Source: Pseudobutyrivibrio sp. 49 (GTDB lineage Bacteria; Bacillota; Clostridia; Lachnospirales; Lachnospiraceae). From it: a stretch of DNA of 64,000 bases. The position numbers were made by a program, and so were the translations under genes. Of the stretch, positions 18,102 to 25,149 are shown in pieces (within the stretch, counting starts at the first letter, position 1; each line of letters begins with the position of its first letter). The notes below the pieces were generated by a model. That model saw only the letters and a program-made list of their open reading frames with translations, had not been told where the DNA came from and did not search any database. The stretch lies in the NCBI RefSeq assembly GCF_900100545.1, contig NZ_FNDP01000007.1, positions 1 to 64,000 on the forward strand, given 5' to 3'.

Positions 18102-19063
18102 TGAGAGATACAGCTATACTTCTTGCTACCTATAATGGTGAACAATACCTTAGGCAGCAGCTAGACAGTCTTTTTGGACAGACTAGTCAGGAATTTAGAC
18201 TGGTAGTTCATGATGATGGCTCTACAGATTCAACTGTAGATATAATAAATGAATATCGTGATAAATACCCTGACAGGATAGAGATTTTGTATGGTGATTC
18301 CTGTGGCGGTCCAAAGGAGAATTTTTTATGGATGCTTGGCAAAACAGAAGCAGATTATTATATGTTCTGTGATCAGGATGATGTTTGGTTTCCAGAAAAG
18401 GTGAAGCGGTCCGTGGAAGCCTTGGAAGAAGCTGAGGGGATGATTCATTATGAAGGGGATGAGGTTCAGCCGGTATGTGTATTTACGGATATGGTTGTTG
18501 CCGATGATAATCTGAATAATCTATCCGATTCCTTCATAAGATATATTGGTCGTTTGCCATCAAATACGGCATATACTCAAATCTTAATAGATAATCCAGC
18601 TGCTGGATGCACGATGTGCTTTAATCGTCAGCTCAGGGATTTGGTAGTTCAGCTTGAGCCAGAATTAGATATGAAAAATATCCCAATGCACGATGCACTG
18701 GTTTTGGAAATTGCAGCGATTATGGGAAAGGTGGTTGCTATTGATGAGCCACTGGCATATTATAGACAGACAGGTCATAATACCATGGGAGCTGTAACAG
18801 AGACAGAATCAGATAAGGCCTCAAGAAATATTCAGGATTTGAAACAGGGGTCTATATTTGAAAAGAAAAAGGCTTTTGTTAATGAGTCCAGAGTATTTGC
18901 TGGTGAAATCGCAAAGGCAGAATGGCTTCCAAAGGACAAGAAGAATGTTCTTCTCCGTTACTCAAAGATTGGAGAGAAGGGGAAGTTCAAGCGAATGAGT
19001 TTTTATTCAAAAAATAATTTTACCAGAGCTCACCACAACCTATGGTTTAGGCTTTGGGTTTAG
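18101..19063 (+). CDS. GT2 family glycosyltransferase, rhamnosyltransferase-like subgroup
   Basis: This 320-residue enzyme opens ILLATYNGEQYLRQQLDSL, with VHDDGSTDSTVDI and the FCDQDDVWFPEK motif near residue 88. This CDQDDVW form marks the subgroup that includes rhamnosyltransferases of cell-wall polysaccharides. MHDALVLEIA and GHNTMG blocks follow in the C-terminal half. The sugar assignment is family-level inference only. It shares one base with the upstream GT2 stop, and the next gene starts 9 bp later, so all three are one transcription unit. Confidence 0.86.
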   Translation: MRDTAILLATYNGEQYLRQQLDSLFGQTSQEFRLVVHDDGSTDSTVDIINEYRDKYPDRIEILYGDSCGGPKENFLWMLGKTEADYYMFCDQDDVWFPEKVKRSVEALEEAEGMIHYEGDEVQPVCVFTDMVVADDNLNNLSDSFIRYIGRLPSNTAYTQILIDNPAAGCTMCFNRQLRDLVVQLEPELDMKNIPMHDALVLEIAAIMGKVVAIDEPLAYYRQTGHNTMGAVTETESDKASRNIQDLKQGSIFEKKKAFVNESRVFAGEIAKAEWLPKDKKNVLLRYSKIGEKGKFKRMSFYSKNNFTRAHHNLWFRLWV

Positions 19064-19072
19064 GAGAATAAA

Positions 19073-19936
19073 ATGAAAAAAACATTATTGTACATGAAGA
19101 AGCATGCAGATTTTATCATTTTGGATTTGCTTGCCCTTATTATTGGTTACGTTGTAGTTGTTCAGTTTAGATATTTGGCAAGACCAGTTCACCATGGAGA
19201 GTTATTCTTTGATTATGGTGTTGTTCTGACAGCGGTATACTTTTTAATATTGCTCTTCAGCAAAAATTTATCAGGTGTAATAAAGCGAAGCTTTTTCAAG
19301 GAATGTCAGACCTTGCTGGTGCAGGTTTTCGTTAGCTGGGCTTTCTTTACAGTAGTTCTTTATGGCATCAAGAGTGCTCAGAACTTCTCTCGAAGCGTTT
19401 ATGCAGCAGCGTTTATTATCTGTTACTTCTGCTTATTATTTGAGCGTAGTGCATTGAAATGCTTTATAAGATTTAGCCGTTTTCATTCGGCACTTTGTCC
19501 AAAGCTGATTATCGTTTGCGATAGCAATCATTCTCAGGAGGTTATCAAACGAGTGCTCAAGGGCTCTTTTGAAAACGATTATGAAATCGTGGGTGTTGCC
19601 ATGAATGACGAGGGTGTTACAGACTATATCGATCATTTCGATTCCTTAATCGGTCTTGATAAGCTGGAGGATTTTATCAAGGATAAAAAGATTGACGAGG
19701 CTTTTATCGAGGTGGCAGATGCAGGCGTAGAAACTCACGTAATCAATCTTCTTTTAAAGCACAACATTATTGCTCATCGCAGTCTAGAGGAAAGCACAAT
19801 GAATTATGTTGAGCAGGAAATTGACGAGATTAGTGGTCACTACGTAATTACGATACGTGATACTCAGGTTTCATTTGTAACCAGAGCAGAACGTCTCGAA
19901 ACAAAGATATTTAGAAAGTTGACAAAAAAGGATTAG
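19073..19936 (+). CDS. Membrane and CoA-binding-like domains of a sugar phosphotransferase, without the catalytic domain
   Basis: The 287 residues match the N-terminal half of polyprenyl glycosylphosphotransferases such as the one at 15731. There are four hydrophobic helices (about residues 12-125) and a Rossmann-like domain (about 140-265, starting KLIIVCDSNHSQEV). The protein ends RLETKIFRKLTKKD, exactly where the catalytic sugar-transferase domain should begin. The next gene starts two bases after the stop, and no catalytic remnant follows in any frame. It has a good ribosome site (AGGAGAATAAA). I infer a stable standalone regulatory or scaffold paralogue, possibly pairing with the full enzyme, though a truncated relic is possible. 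Confidence 0.78.
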   Translation: MKKTLLYMKKHADFIILDLLALIIGYVVVVQFRYLARPVHHGELFFDYGVVLTAVYFLILLFSKNLSGVIKRSFFKECQTLLVQVFVSWAFFTVVLYGIKSAQNFSRSVYAAAFIICYFCLLFERSALKCFIRFSRFHSALCPKLIIVCDSNHSQEVIKRVLKGSFENDYEIVGVAMNDEGVTDYIDHFDSLIGLDKLEDFIKDKKIDEAFIEVADAGVETHVINLLLKHNIIAHRSLEESTMNYVEQEIDEISGHYVITIRDTQVSFVTRAERLETKIFRKLTKKD

Positions 19937-19937
19937 C

Positions 19938-20732
19938 ATGAAATCAGCAGTATTTTTTGATATAGATGGAACTCTTTGGAATTATGATAAATACATTCCG
20001 GAAAGCGCCAAGGTTGCAATTAAAAAGCTAAGAGAGAACGGGCATCTGGCTTTTATTTGTAGTGGTAGAGCCCGTGCTTTCATCAATGATCCAGAGCTTT
20101 TGGGGCTGGGCTTTGATGGTATTGTTTGTTCCTGTGGTTGTCATATCGAGATAGATGGAAAGATTATCTATCAGAAGATTATTGATAAGGATATCGTAAA
20201 AGACACCATCGAAATGCTTCGAAGCTACGGCTTCAGACCAATTCTTGAAGGACCAAAAAATATTTACATGGATGATGATGAATTTGGTATCGATGATCCT
20301 TTTGGAAATGTTCTTCGAAGAGACGTAGGAGAGAACCTTGTTCCTGTAGGCGGTGATTACTATGGTGACTGGGTAATTAACAAAATGTCATGCGCCACAG
20401 AGGTAGAGGCAGATAGAAGATTAGAGTGCTTCGACAAGCTTTCAGCTCACTATCAGGTCATTTGTCATAATGAAAATGTTTGTGAGCTTGTGCCAGTAGG
20501 TCATAACAAGGCTACAGGAATGATAAAAGCTTGCGAGCTTATTGGTATTGATTTGGCAAACACATACGCAATAGGTGATAGTGAAAATGATCTTGATATG
20601 CTTCAGACAGCTCATGTAGGTATTGCCATGGGAAATGGTACAGACCGAGCAAAGGAAGCTGCAGATTATGTTACTACCGATTTTGATAAAGACGGAATTT
20701 ATAATGCACTTAAGCATTTTGGATTAATTTAA
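19938..20732 (+). CDS. HAD superfamily (Cof-type) phosphatase
   Basis: This 264-residue hydrolase has motif I FFDIDGTLW at residues 6-14, motif II ICSGRAR, a motif III lysine in GHNKATGM and motif IV GDSENDLDML. The C2-type cap between residues about 85 and 180 places it in the Cof subfamily, which dephosphorylates sugar phosphates and small phosphoesters. It is the last gene of the polysaccharide block, with two bases between it and the previous stop. A role in making or recycling a sugar phosphate is plausible; the substrate is unknown. Confidence 0.87.
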   Translation: MKSAVFFDIDGTLWNYDKYIPESAKVAIKKLRENGHLAFICSGRARAFINDPELLGLGFDGIVCSCGCHIEIDGKIIYQKIIDKDIVKDTIEMLRSYGFRPILEGPKNIYMDDDEFGIDDPFGNVLRRDVGENLVPVGGDYYGDWVINKMSCATEVEADRRLECFDKLSAHYQVICHNENVCELVPVGHNKATGMIKACELIGIDLANTYAIGDSENDLDMLQTAHVGIAMGNGTDRAKEAADYVTTDFDKDGIYNALKHFGLI

Positions 20733-20738
20733 CAGACT

Positions 20739-20768
20739 ACAAAAGCACCCATCAAAGGGTGCTTTTGT
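20739..20768. terminator. Bidirectional terminator between convergent genes
   Basis: A perfect 12-bp stem (20739-20750 with 20757-20768) with a six-base loop has A4 on the left arm and T4 on the right arm. It can therefore end both the polysaccharide transcript and the minus-strand surface operon. Confidence 0.8.
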
Positions 20769-20775
20769 GATGTGA

Positions 20776-23199
20776 TTAGTAATGAGCTGTAAAGCTGTTT
20801 ATTCTTGCATAGGTGAAGGCATCTGCTACGTAAGCATTAGGGTTTCCTGAAGGTGACCAGTTCTGGGTAACTACTTCAGCGTTAATTGTCATTCTACAAT
20901 TTTTAAGATCCTTATCAGTTATTCCAGTGCGGAGTTTTACAGTAAAGGTATTTGAAAACTGATAACCTCCCACCTCATTTGCCATGCCGGTAGTGGTGGC
21001 TGCATTACGTCCCAGCTCTTCGCCTGTGGCTGAGAACACTTGAATTACAAGATTGGTAAGTTCGTTTCCGTAATCCATATTTACTGTAATAGATTTTGTT
21101 CCAGATTTAATAACTCCCGGTAATACAGATGCTGAGATTGTAGTACGAGCCAGCTTATAGCTTTCACTTGATTTTGAACCACCTGAAAAAACCGCATTAC
21201 TACTTGATGCGCTTTTATATAGAACGCCTGATGTATTAGTAGCATCAAGATTGATTGTTTCTGAGGTGCTTCCATTTGTCTTCGATATACGTTTTGTGAC
21301 GGTACTATCTACATAAGGGCAATATGCGGTATATACCAGGTAATTACCTTCAGTAATGATTTCAGAGGACACTGTAATTGGCTTTACCTTATGAGAAGCC
21401 TCCTTTGTACAGTAAGGCTTAAAGGTAGCCTCTGCATAGTCCTTTGCCCAGATTATCGTGTCATTATCTTCTGATACTGTATAGTTGTGTCCATTTGCTA
21501 TACAGTCAGGATAATAGCCTTCCAAATATACAGTTCCACTAATGCTGACAGCGGCAATTGATGTGAAGCTTGAAGGAGAGCCATTTGGATAATTTAAATC
21601 ATAGCTTTTATGAGATTGTGCAGTTATGTTAATTTGTGCTCCAGCACGTTCTACATCAGTAAGTCCACCGATGTAGAAGCGGAGCCCCTGTGATGTGAAA
21701 ACAGACTGAACTCTAGATTGATTTTTATCGGTGGCAATTGGATTGCCATTTACTGTGACGGACCAGCTAACCAACTTGTTTTCAACGAACCAGCCCTGAG
21801 TGGCAGGTTCCTTAAGCCCAGTTACATATACAAAGGAAGAGGAATTGATAAGACCAAGTTTTCCAAGCGGTAATGAGGCAGTTCCAACGTGGACTGCAGT
21901 AACATCACCATTGCCGTCTGAAGCATAATCTCTTGTGGTGGCACTGTAGCCATAGTAGCCACCTCCTGTATAGAAGGGGCGGAAGAATTTACCACTTTGA
22001 CCAGCACCGGAATGCTTGGCAGTGAAGCGTGTGCCATAGCCATATTCACCATTGGTATCATTAATTAGGTTGGCAGTTGCTGAGCAGCCATTGATATATT
22101 TCATGGCAGCACTATTTTTGTAAAGCAGATAAGCTACACGCTCAACATCGTTAGCATTGCTTATACATTTAGCATGAGAGCCACATACTGAGGCTGATTC
22201 ATTGCCACAACACCAACCGTCAGCCAGGGCAAAAACTGAACAGATATCATCGTATTTTTCAAGGTCTTTAATATTGATTTTATCGTTCATATTAAGCCAG
22301 GCTCCCATACCTTTTCCAGTGCTTACCACATAATTGAAAAATTCCTGTCCTTTACCACCTTTGTCATTGGCGGCATATTTGGAACGGGCAATCAAATCGT
22401 AGATTGAGGGATATTTTTTAGCCAGAGAGTTTTCGCCAATAGTCAGGTATTGATCATATAAATACTCTTGATACGACTTAAGCCATTCTACCTGTTTATC
22501 AGAAAGATAACTTTCATTTCCATCACCTTCATACAAAGATGCCAGTGTAGTTAGAACATAAAGGTCATATGAAATTCCATTGTAGGAACCATCCTTAAGA
22601 ATATTATTGTCGGAGCCTTTTTTAGTACCGATGTATAAACCCTCTGATGTAAGGTCTGCAATTTTAGTGGCAAAAATAGTATATGTATCTGGGTTAGAAA
22701 GATAATTGCAAACGTTTTTTTGCATAATTTCATTTGTAGTTTTTTCGGCCAGGCCTAGTATTTCTCCTAGATACTCTGTATTATTCTTTATCGTATTTCC
22801 GAAGTAGGCTTCGAAGTCGCCAGTGGAACCAGTAATATTTCCATTTTGAGTTCCGTCCGATAAAAGCTTAATAGTTCCATCATTACTAGAATAGTAATCG
22901 TCGTATTTTTCTATCCAGGATGTAAAACCTTCTTTATCAGCATTCCAGTTTGCTTCCTCATAAAAAAGTTTTTCCCATAACATTTTCACAACCTCACTTT
23001 TCTGGCTGGAGTTTAGTGATAAATAGTGTGGGATTTCATTTCGGAAGGGAATAAAGATTTTTTCAGAGCTGGGTTTATGAGTGAGAGAGAGTTCAGATGC
23101 CAATGCTACATTTGTTGTGGCGGGCACCACAAGTGAAGCTGCCAGTACAAAGGACAGGGCAGGCTTCAGAAATTTATTTAATTGATTTATCTTAAACAT
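20776..23199 (-). CDS. Large secreted protein, unknown family
   Basis: This 807-residue protein has a Sec signal peptide: a basic start, a hydrophobic core around residues 13-32 and a likely cleavage after VALA. I do not recognise the family. Residues 40-330 are helical and aromatic-rich. A cysteine cluster follows near residues 335-390 (DGWCCGN, VCGSHAKC, INGCSA). A Gly/Tyr/Ser-rich stretch (TGGGYYGYS) and two or three beta-rich segments lead to the C-terminus, the last near residues 690-790. There is no LPXTG or SLH motif. The start shares one base with the upstream stop (TAATG). It is the third gene of a secreted/membrane operon and may form a surface structure with its neighbours. Confidence 0.75.
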   Translation of the reverse strand: MFKINQLNKFLKPALSFVLAASLVVPATTNVALASELSLTHKPSSEKIFIPFRNEIPHYLSLNSSQKSEVVKMLWEKLFYEEANWNADKEGFTSWIEKYDDYYSSNDGTIKLLSDGTQNGNITGSTGDFEAYFGNTIKNNTEYLGEILGLAEKTTNEIMQKNVCNYLSNPDTYTIFATKIADLTSEGLYIGTKKGSDNNILKDGSYNGISYDLYVLTTLASLYEGDGNESYLSDKQVEWLKSYQEYLYDQYLTIGENSLAKKYPSIYDLIARSKYAANDKGGKGQEFFNYVVSTGKGMGAWLNMNDKINIKDLEKYDDICSVFALADGWCCGNESASVCGSHAKCISNANDVERVAYLLYKNSAAMKYINGCSATANLINDTNGEYGYGTRFTAKHSGAGQSGKFFRPFYTGGGYYGYSATTRDYASDGNGDVTAVHVGTASLPLGKLGLINSSSFVYVTGLKEPATQGWFVENKLVSWSVTVNGNPIATDKNQSRVQSVFTSQGLRFYIGGLTDVERAGAQINITAQSHKSYDLNYPNGSPSSFTSIAAVSISGTVYLEGYYPDCIANGHNYTVSEDNDTIIWAKDYAEATFKPYCTKEASHKVKPITVSSEIITEGNYLVYTAYCPYVDSTVTKRISKTNGSTSETINLDATNTSGVLYKSASSSNAVFSGGSKSSESYKLARTTISASVLPGVIKSGTKSITVNMDYGNELTNLVIQVFSATGEELGRNAATTTGMANEVGGYQFSNTFTVKLRTGITDKDLKNCRMTINAEVVTQNWSPSGNPNAYVADAFTYARINSFTAHY

Positions 23200-23873
23200 T
23201 ACTTAATATCCTTTTCGTAAAGCGTTACATTTTTCTTTGTATCATTATCGTACTCATCCACCAAGGTATAGGAGGCTTTGATTTTGATAACTTCAGTTTC
23301 ATTTTTGTTATAGTAGACTTCCATGGATAAATCCTCAGGACAGCTGCCTGAAATATCAAGTGCATCAAAAGCAGACTTTTCTGCATTGTTAAATTTATTT
23401 TCAGAGTCGATCACAATAGAAATTGCCTTGTTAATAGAAAGCTCATCATAGGCCTTGAAAGTCGCTTCATAGCACTCGCAGTATTCCTCAGAAAGATAGC
23501 CCTCATCATCTACAATAATAGTTGGGACGAAGCCTTTGATAGAAACAGAGGAGTCTCTTTCAGGTTTATCAGGCTCATCCTCGAGATTTTCATCATCGTT
23601 CTCTGCCTCTTGGTCAGTCTCAGAATCATCTTCAGAGTCTGTTTCACCATCTGCTTCAGAATCAGCTTCATCATGGTTTTCATCTGAATTATCTTCTTCC
23701 GCTTCAGTCTCAGTCTTTGCATCTTTCTGTTCCTGAGTCTCATCCGCTATATTTTCATCTACAATTTCTTCCTGAACTACATCCTCAGAATCTTCAGCGT
23801 AAGCGATGATTGGTGTTCTAAGGACGAACATGGAGAAGATTACAGATATAGTAATTAATTTTTTAAAACTCAT
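23199..23873 (-). CDS. Acidic secreted protein, unknown family
   Basis: This protein has about 224 residues: a signal peptide (cleavage near IAYA), then about 75 residues of Asp/Glu/Ser/Thr low complexity, then a compact C-terminal domain of about 115 residues. That domain contains a CECYEA pair of cysteines, one further cysteine (GSCPED) and alternating beta/alpha patterning. The ATG at 23873 is eight bases after a perfect AGGAGG; the GTG at 23882 is rejected because it abuts that site. The acidic linker may span the wall or bind calcium. The function is unknown. It lies 12 bp after the coiled-coil gene. Confidence 0.72.
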   Translation of the reverse strand: MSFKKLITISVIFSMFVLRTPIIAYAEDSEDVVQEEIVDENIADETQEQKDAKTETEAEEDNSDENHDEADSEADGETDSEDDSETDQEAENDDENLEDEPDKPERDSSVSIKGFVPTIIVDDEGYLSEEYCECYEATFKAYDELSINKAISIVIDSENKFNNAEKSAFDALDISGSCPEDLSMEVYYNKNETEVIKIKASYTLVDEYDNDTKKNVTLYEKDIK

Positions 23874-23885
23874 TACAGGCACCTC

Positions 23886-24644
23886 CTAGAATGGCTTGAA
23901 ATCTGAACCGTCAACATAGTAACCATAGCAACCATTCTGATAGCCGAAGTCAAATTCATACTGGCCATCGTGGTCAGAAGTACGCTCGTTAAGAATTTCT
24001 ATAGCTTCCCAGATTTTCGCATGAGCTTCTTCAGCGGCTGTAGTTGCATCTGAAATATCGCCACGAAGCTTTTCATCATTTTCAAGGGATGTGGACTGAG
24101 CATTGGAAATCGCCTGAGATAAATTCTCCTTATCCTTCTTTTCAATAGACTGATTTTGGGAAACAGTGTTAGTGAGCTCATCTACAAGCTGAAGAAGTTC
24201 GCTGTAGTGCTCCATATCACTAGATGAGGCAGAATTGAACTTGCTTTCAAGGTCGCCCCTGATTACTGAAATTTCTTTGTTGTTTGTCTGATATTTTGCA
24301 TTGATGAGGTCATAAACTACTGACAGGTCATCCCTTGAAACTGAATCGCAGTTGTTAAAGTAATCCGCAATAATAGAATCCAGAGCCTGACGCTGTTCCT
24401 TAGAAAAGCCCTCCAAAGAATCGATGTAGTCATAAATCTCAGCAATAGCCTCAGCACTGGAAAGCTCAGAGGCATTCGAGTGACTTGCATTTAAAATATT
24501 CTTAAAGTTAATAAGCAAAAGAATAATCAAAGCAATAGCAAGCCCTGATAAGAAAAGTGCAAACCTGTTAAGGGTATTATCCTCCTTAACATATATTTTT
24601 TTGATTTGGGTAGAAAATCCCCTTGTATTTAATTTTTTATTCAT
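23886..24644 (-). CDS. Single-pass membrane coiled-coil protein, unknown family
   Basis: This protein has about 252 residues: a basic cytoplasmic tail, one transmembrane helix near residues 28-46 (LFLSGLAIALIILLLINF), then a long outside segment. The segment is rich in heptad-like patterns from about residue 60 to 230, with a small aromatic tail (YEFDFGYQNGCYGYYVDG). ATG 24644 has AGGAG seven bases upstream; the longer frame to 24731 lacks a ribosome site. It is the first gene of the operon with the two secreted proteins and could anchor them. I recognise no known family. Confidence 0.72.
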   Translation of the reverse strand: MNKKLNTRGFSTQIKKIYVKEDNTLNRFALFLSGLAIALIILLLINFKNILNASHSNASELSSAEAIAEIYDYIDSLEGFSKEQRQALDSIIADYFNNCDSVSRDDLSVVYDLINAKYQTNNKEISVIRGDLESKFNSASSSDMEHYSELLQLVDELTNTVSQNQSIEKKDKENLSQAISNAQSTSLENDEKLRGDISDATTAAEEAHAKIWEAIEILNERTSDHDGQYEFDFGYQNGCYGYYVDGSDFKPF

Positions 24645-24764
24645 TTCAATACTCCTTTTAATTAAATCTGTAAAGGAATATGAAAGTGGTTTAGATTCTG
24701 TTGAATTCCTGTGGGAAAATTGTTGAACCAACCTGATATAACATTTTGAAAAAAGACAAGCGCT

Positions 24765-24793
24765 AATATATCACGGGACAAAAATTATTGCAA
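24765..24793 (-). promoter_or_regulatory. Promoter of the surface-protein operon
   Basis: On the minus strand, TTGCAA (24788-24793) and TATATT (24765-24770) are separated by 17 bases, with TGA just before the -10 as in extended -10 promoters. Transcription would start near 24758, leaving a leader of about 110 bases before the ATG at 24644. Confidence 0.6.
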
Positions 24794-24845
24794 GAGAAAA
24801 AAATGAAATGGATAGAAAAACTATAACACGGGCTTTGAAATTACC

Positions 24846-24874
24846 TTGACAGATTAAGGAAATACTTATATCAT
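24846..24874 (+). promoter_or_regulatory. valS: Promoter of the T-box/valS transcript
   Basis: A consensus TTGACA (24846-24851) is followed after 17 bases by TATCAT (24869-24874). It lies about 20 bases upstream of the first T-box stem, where a start is expected. It is back to back with the minus-strand promoter at 24765-24793. Confidence 0.75.
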
Positions 24875-24880
24875 AAGTTA

Positions 24881-25127
24881 AGTTTTTTAATGCGATGATG
24901 AAGAGGAGTAATCAGTGTCGTCCTGTAGAGAGGGTCGCTCACCGGCTGAAAGGTGACCCAGGAGCTGAGCTGACGAAGGTAGCTTCGGAGCAGGTGGTGA
25001 ACAAAGCGCCTCAGGGCGAACAAGCCATCCGAGTCGTTCCCGTAAGGAATAAGATGAGATATAAATGCAGGTGGTAACGCGAATCTTCGCCCTGTGTGTC
25101 GAATTTACCGACGCACGGGGCTTTTTT
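24881..25127 (+). promoter_or_regulatory. valS: T-box leader controlling valyl-tRNA synthetase
   Basis: This is a tRNA-sensing transcription attenuator. Stem I shows the conserved AGAGAGG and GGCTGAAAGGTGACCC blocks (24924-24957). The T-box sequence GCAGGTGGTAACGCG (25068-25081) lies before the terminator, with the classic alternative between antiterminator and terminator. The GAAG-GTA-GCTTCGGAGC stretch places a candidate specifier codon GTA (Val) at 24979-24981, fitting the downstream gene; this assignment is tentative. Uncharged tRNA-Val would favour read-through into valS. Confidence 0.92.
25089..25127 (+). terminator. T-box regulated terminator
   Basis: A 13-bp stem (25089-25101 with 25109-25121, including G-U pairs) is followed by a T run. 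It is mutually exclusive with the antiterminator formed around the T-box sequence at 25068-25081. Confidence 0.88.
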
Positions 25128-25149
25128 AATGCCTAGAAAGGAAGAGAAA

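Noticed and set aside
23536-23736. Plus-strand Ser-rich reading frame
   Set aside because: It is the antisense shadow of the acidic Asp/Glu region of the gene at 23199-23873 and has no start signals.
25096-25149. An upstream in-frame start for valS
   Set aside because: It lies inside the T-box terminator and lacks a ribosome site; the ATG at 25150 follows AAGGAAG and matches the normal ValRS N-terminus.
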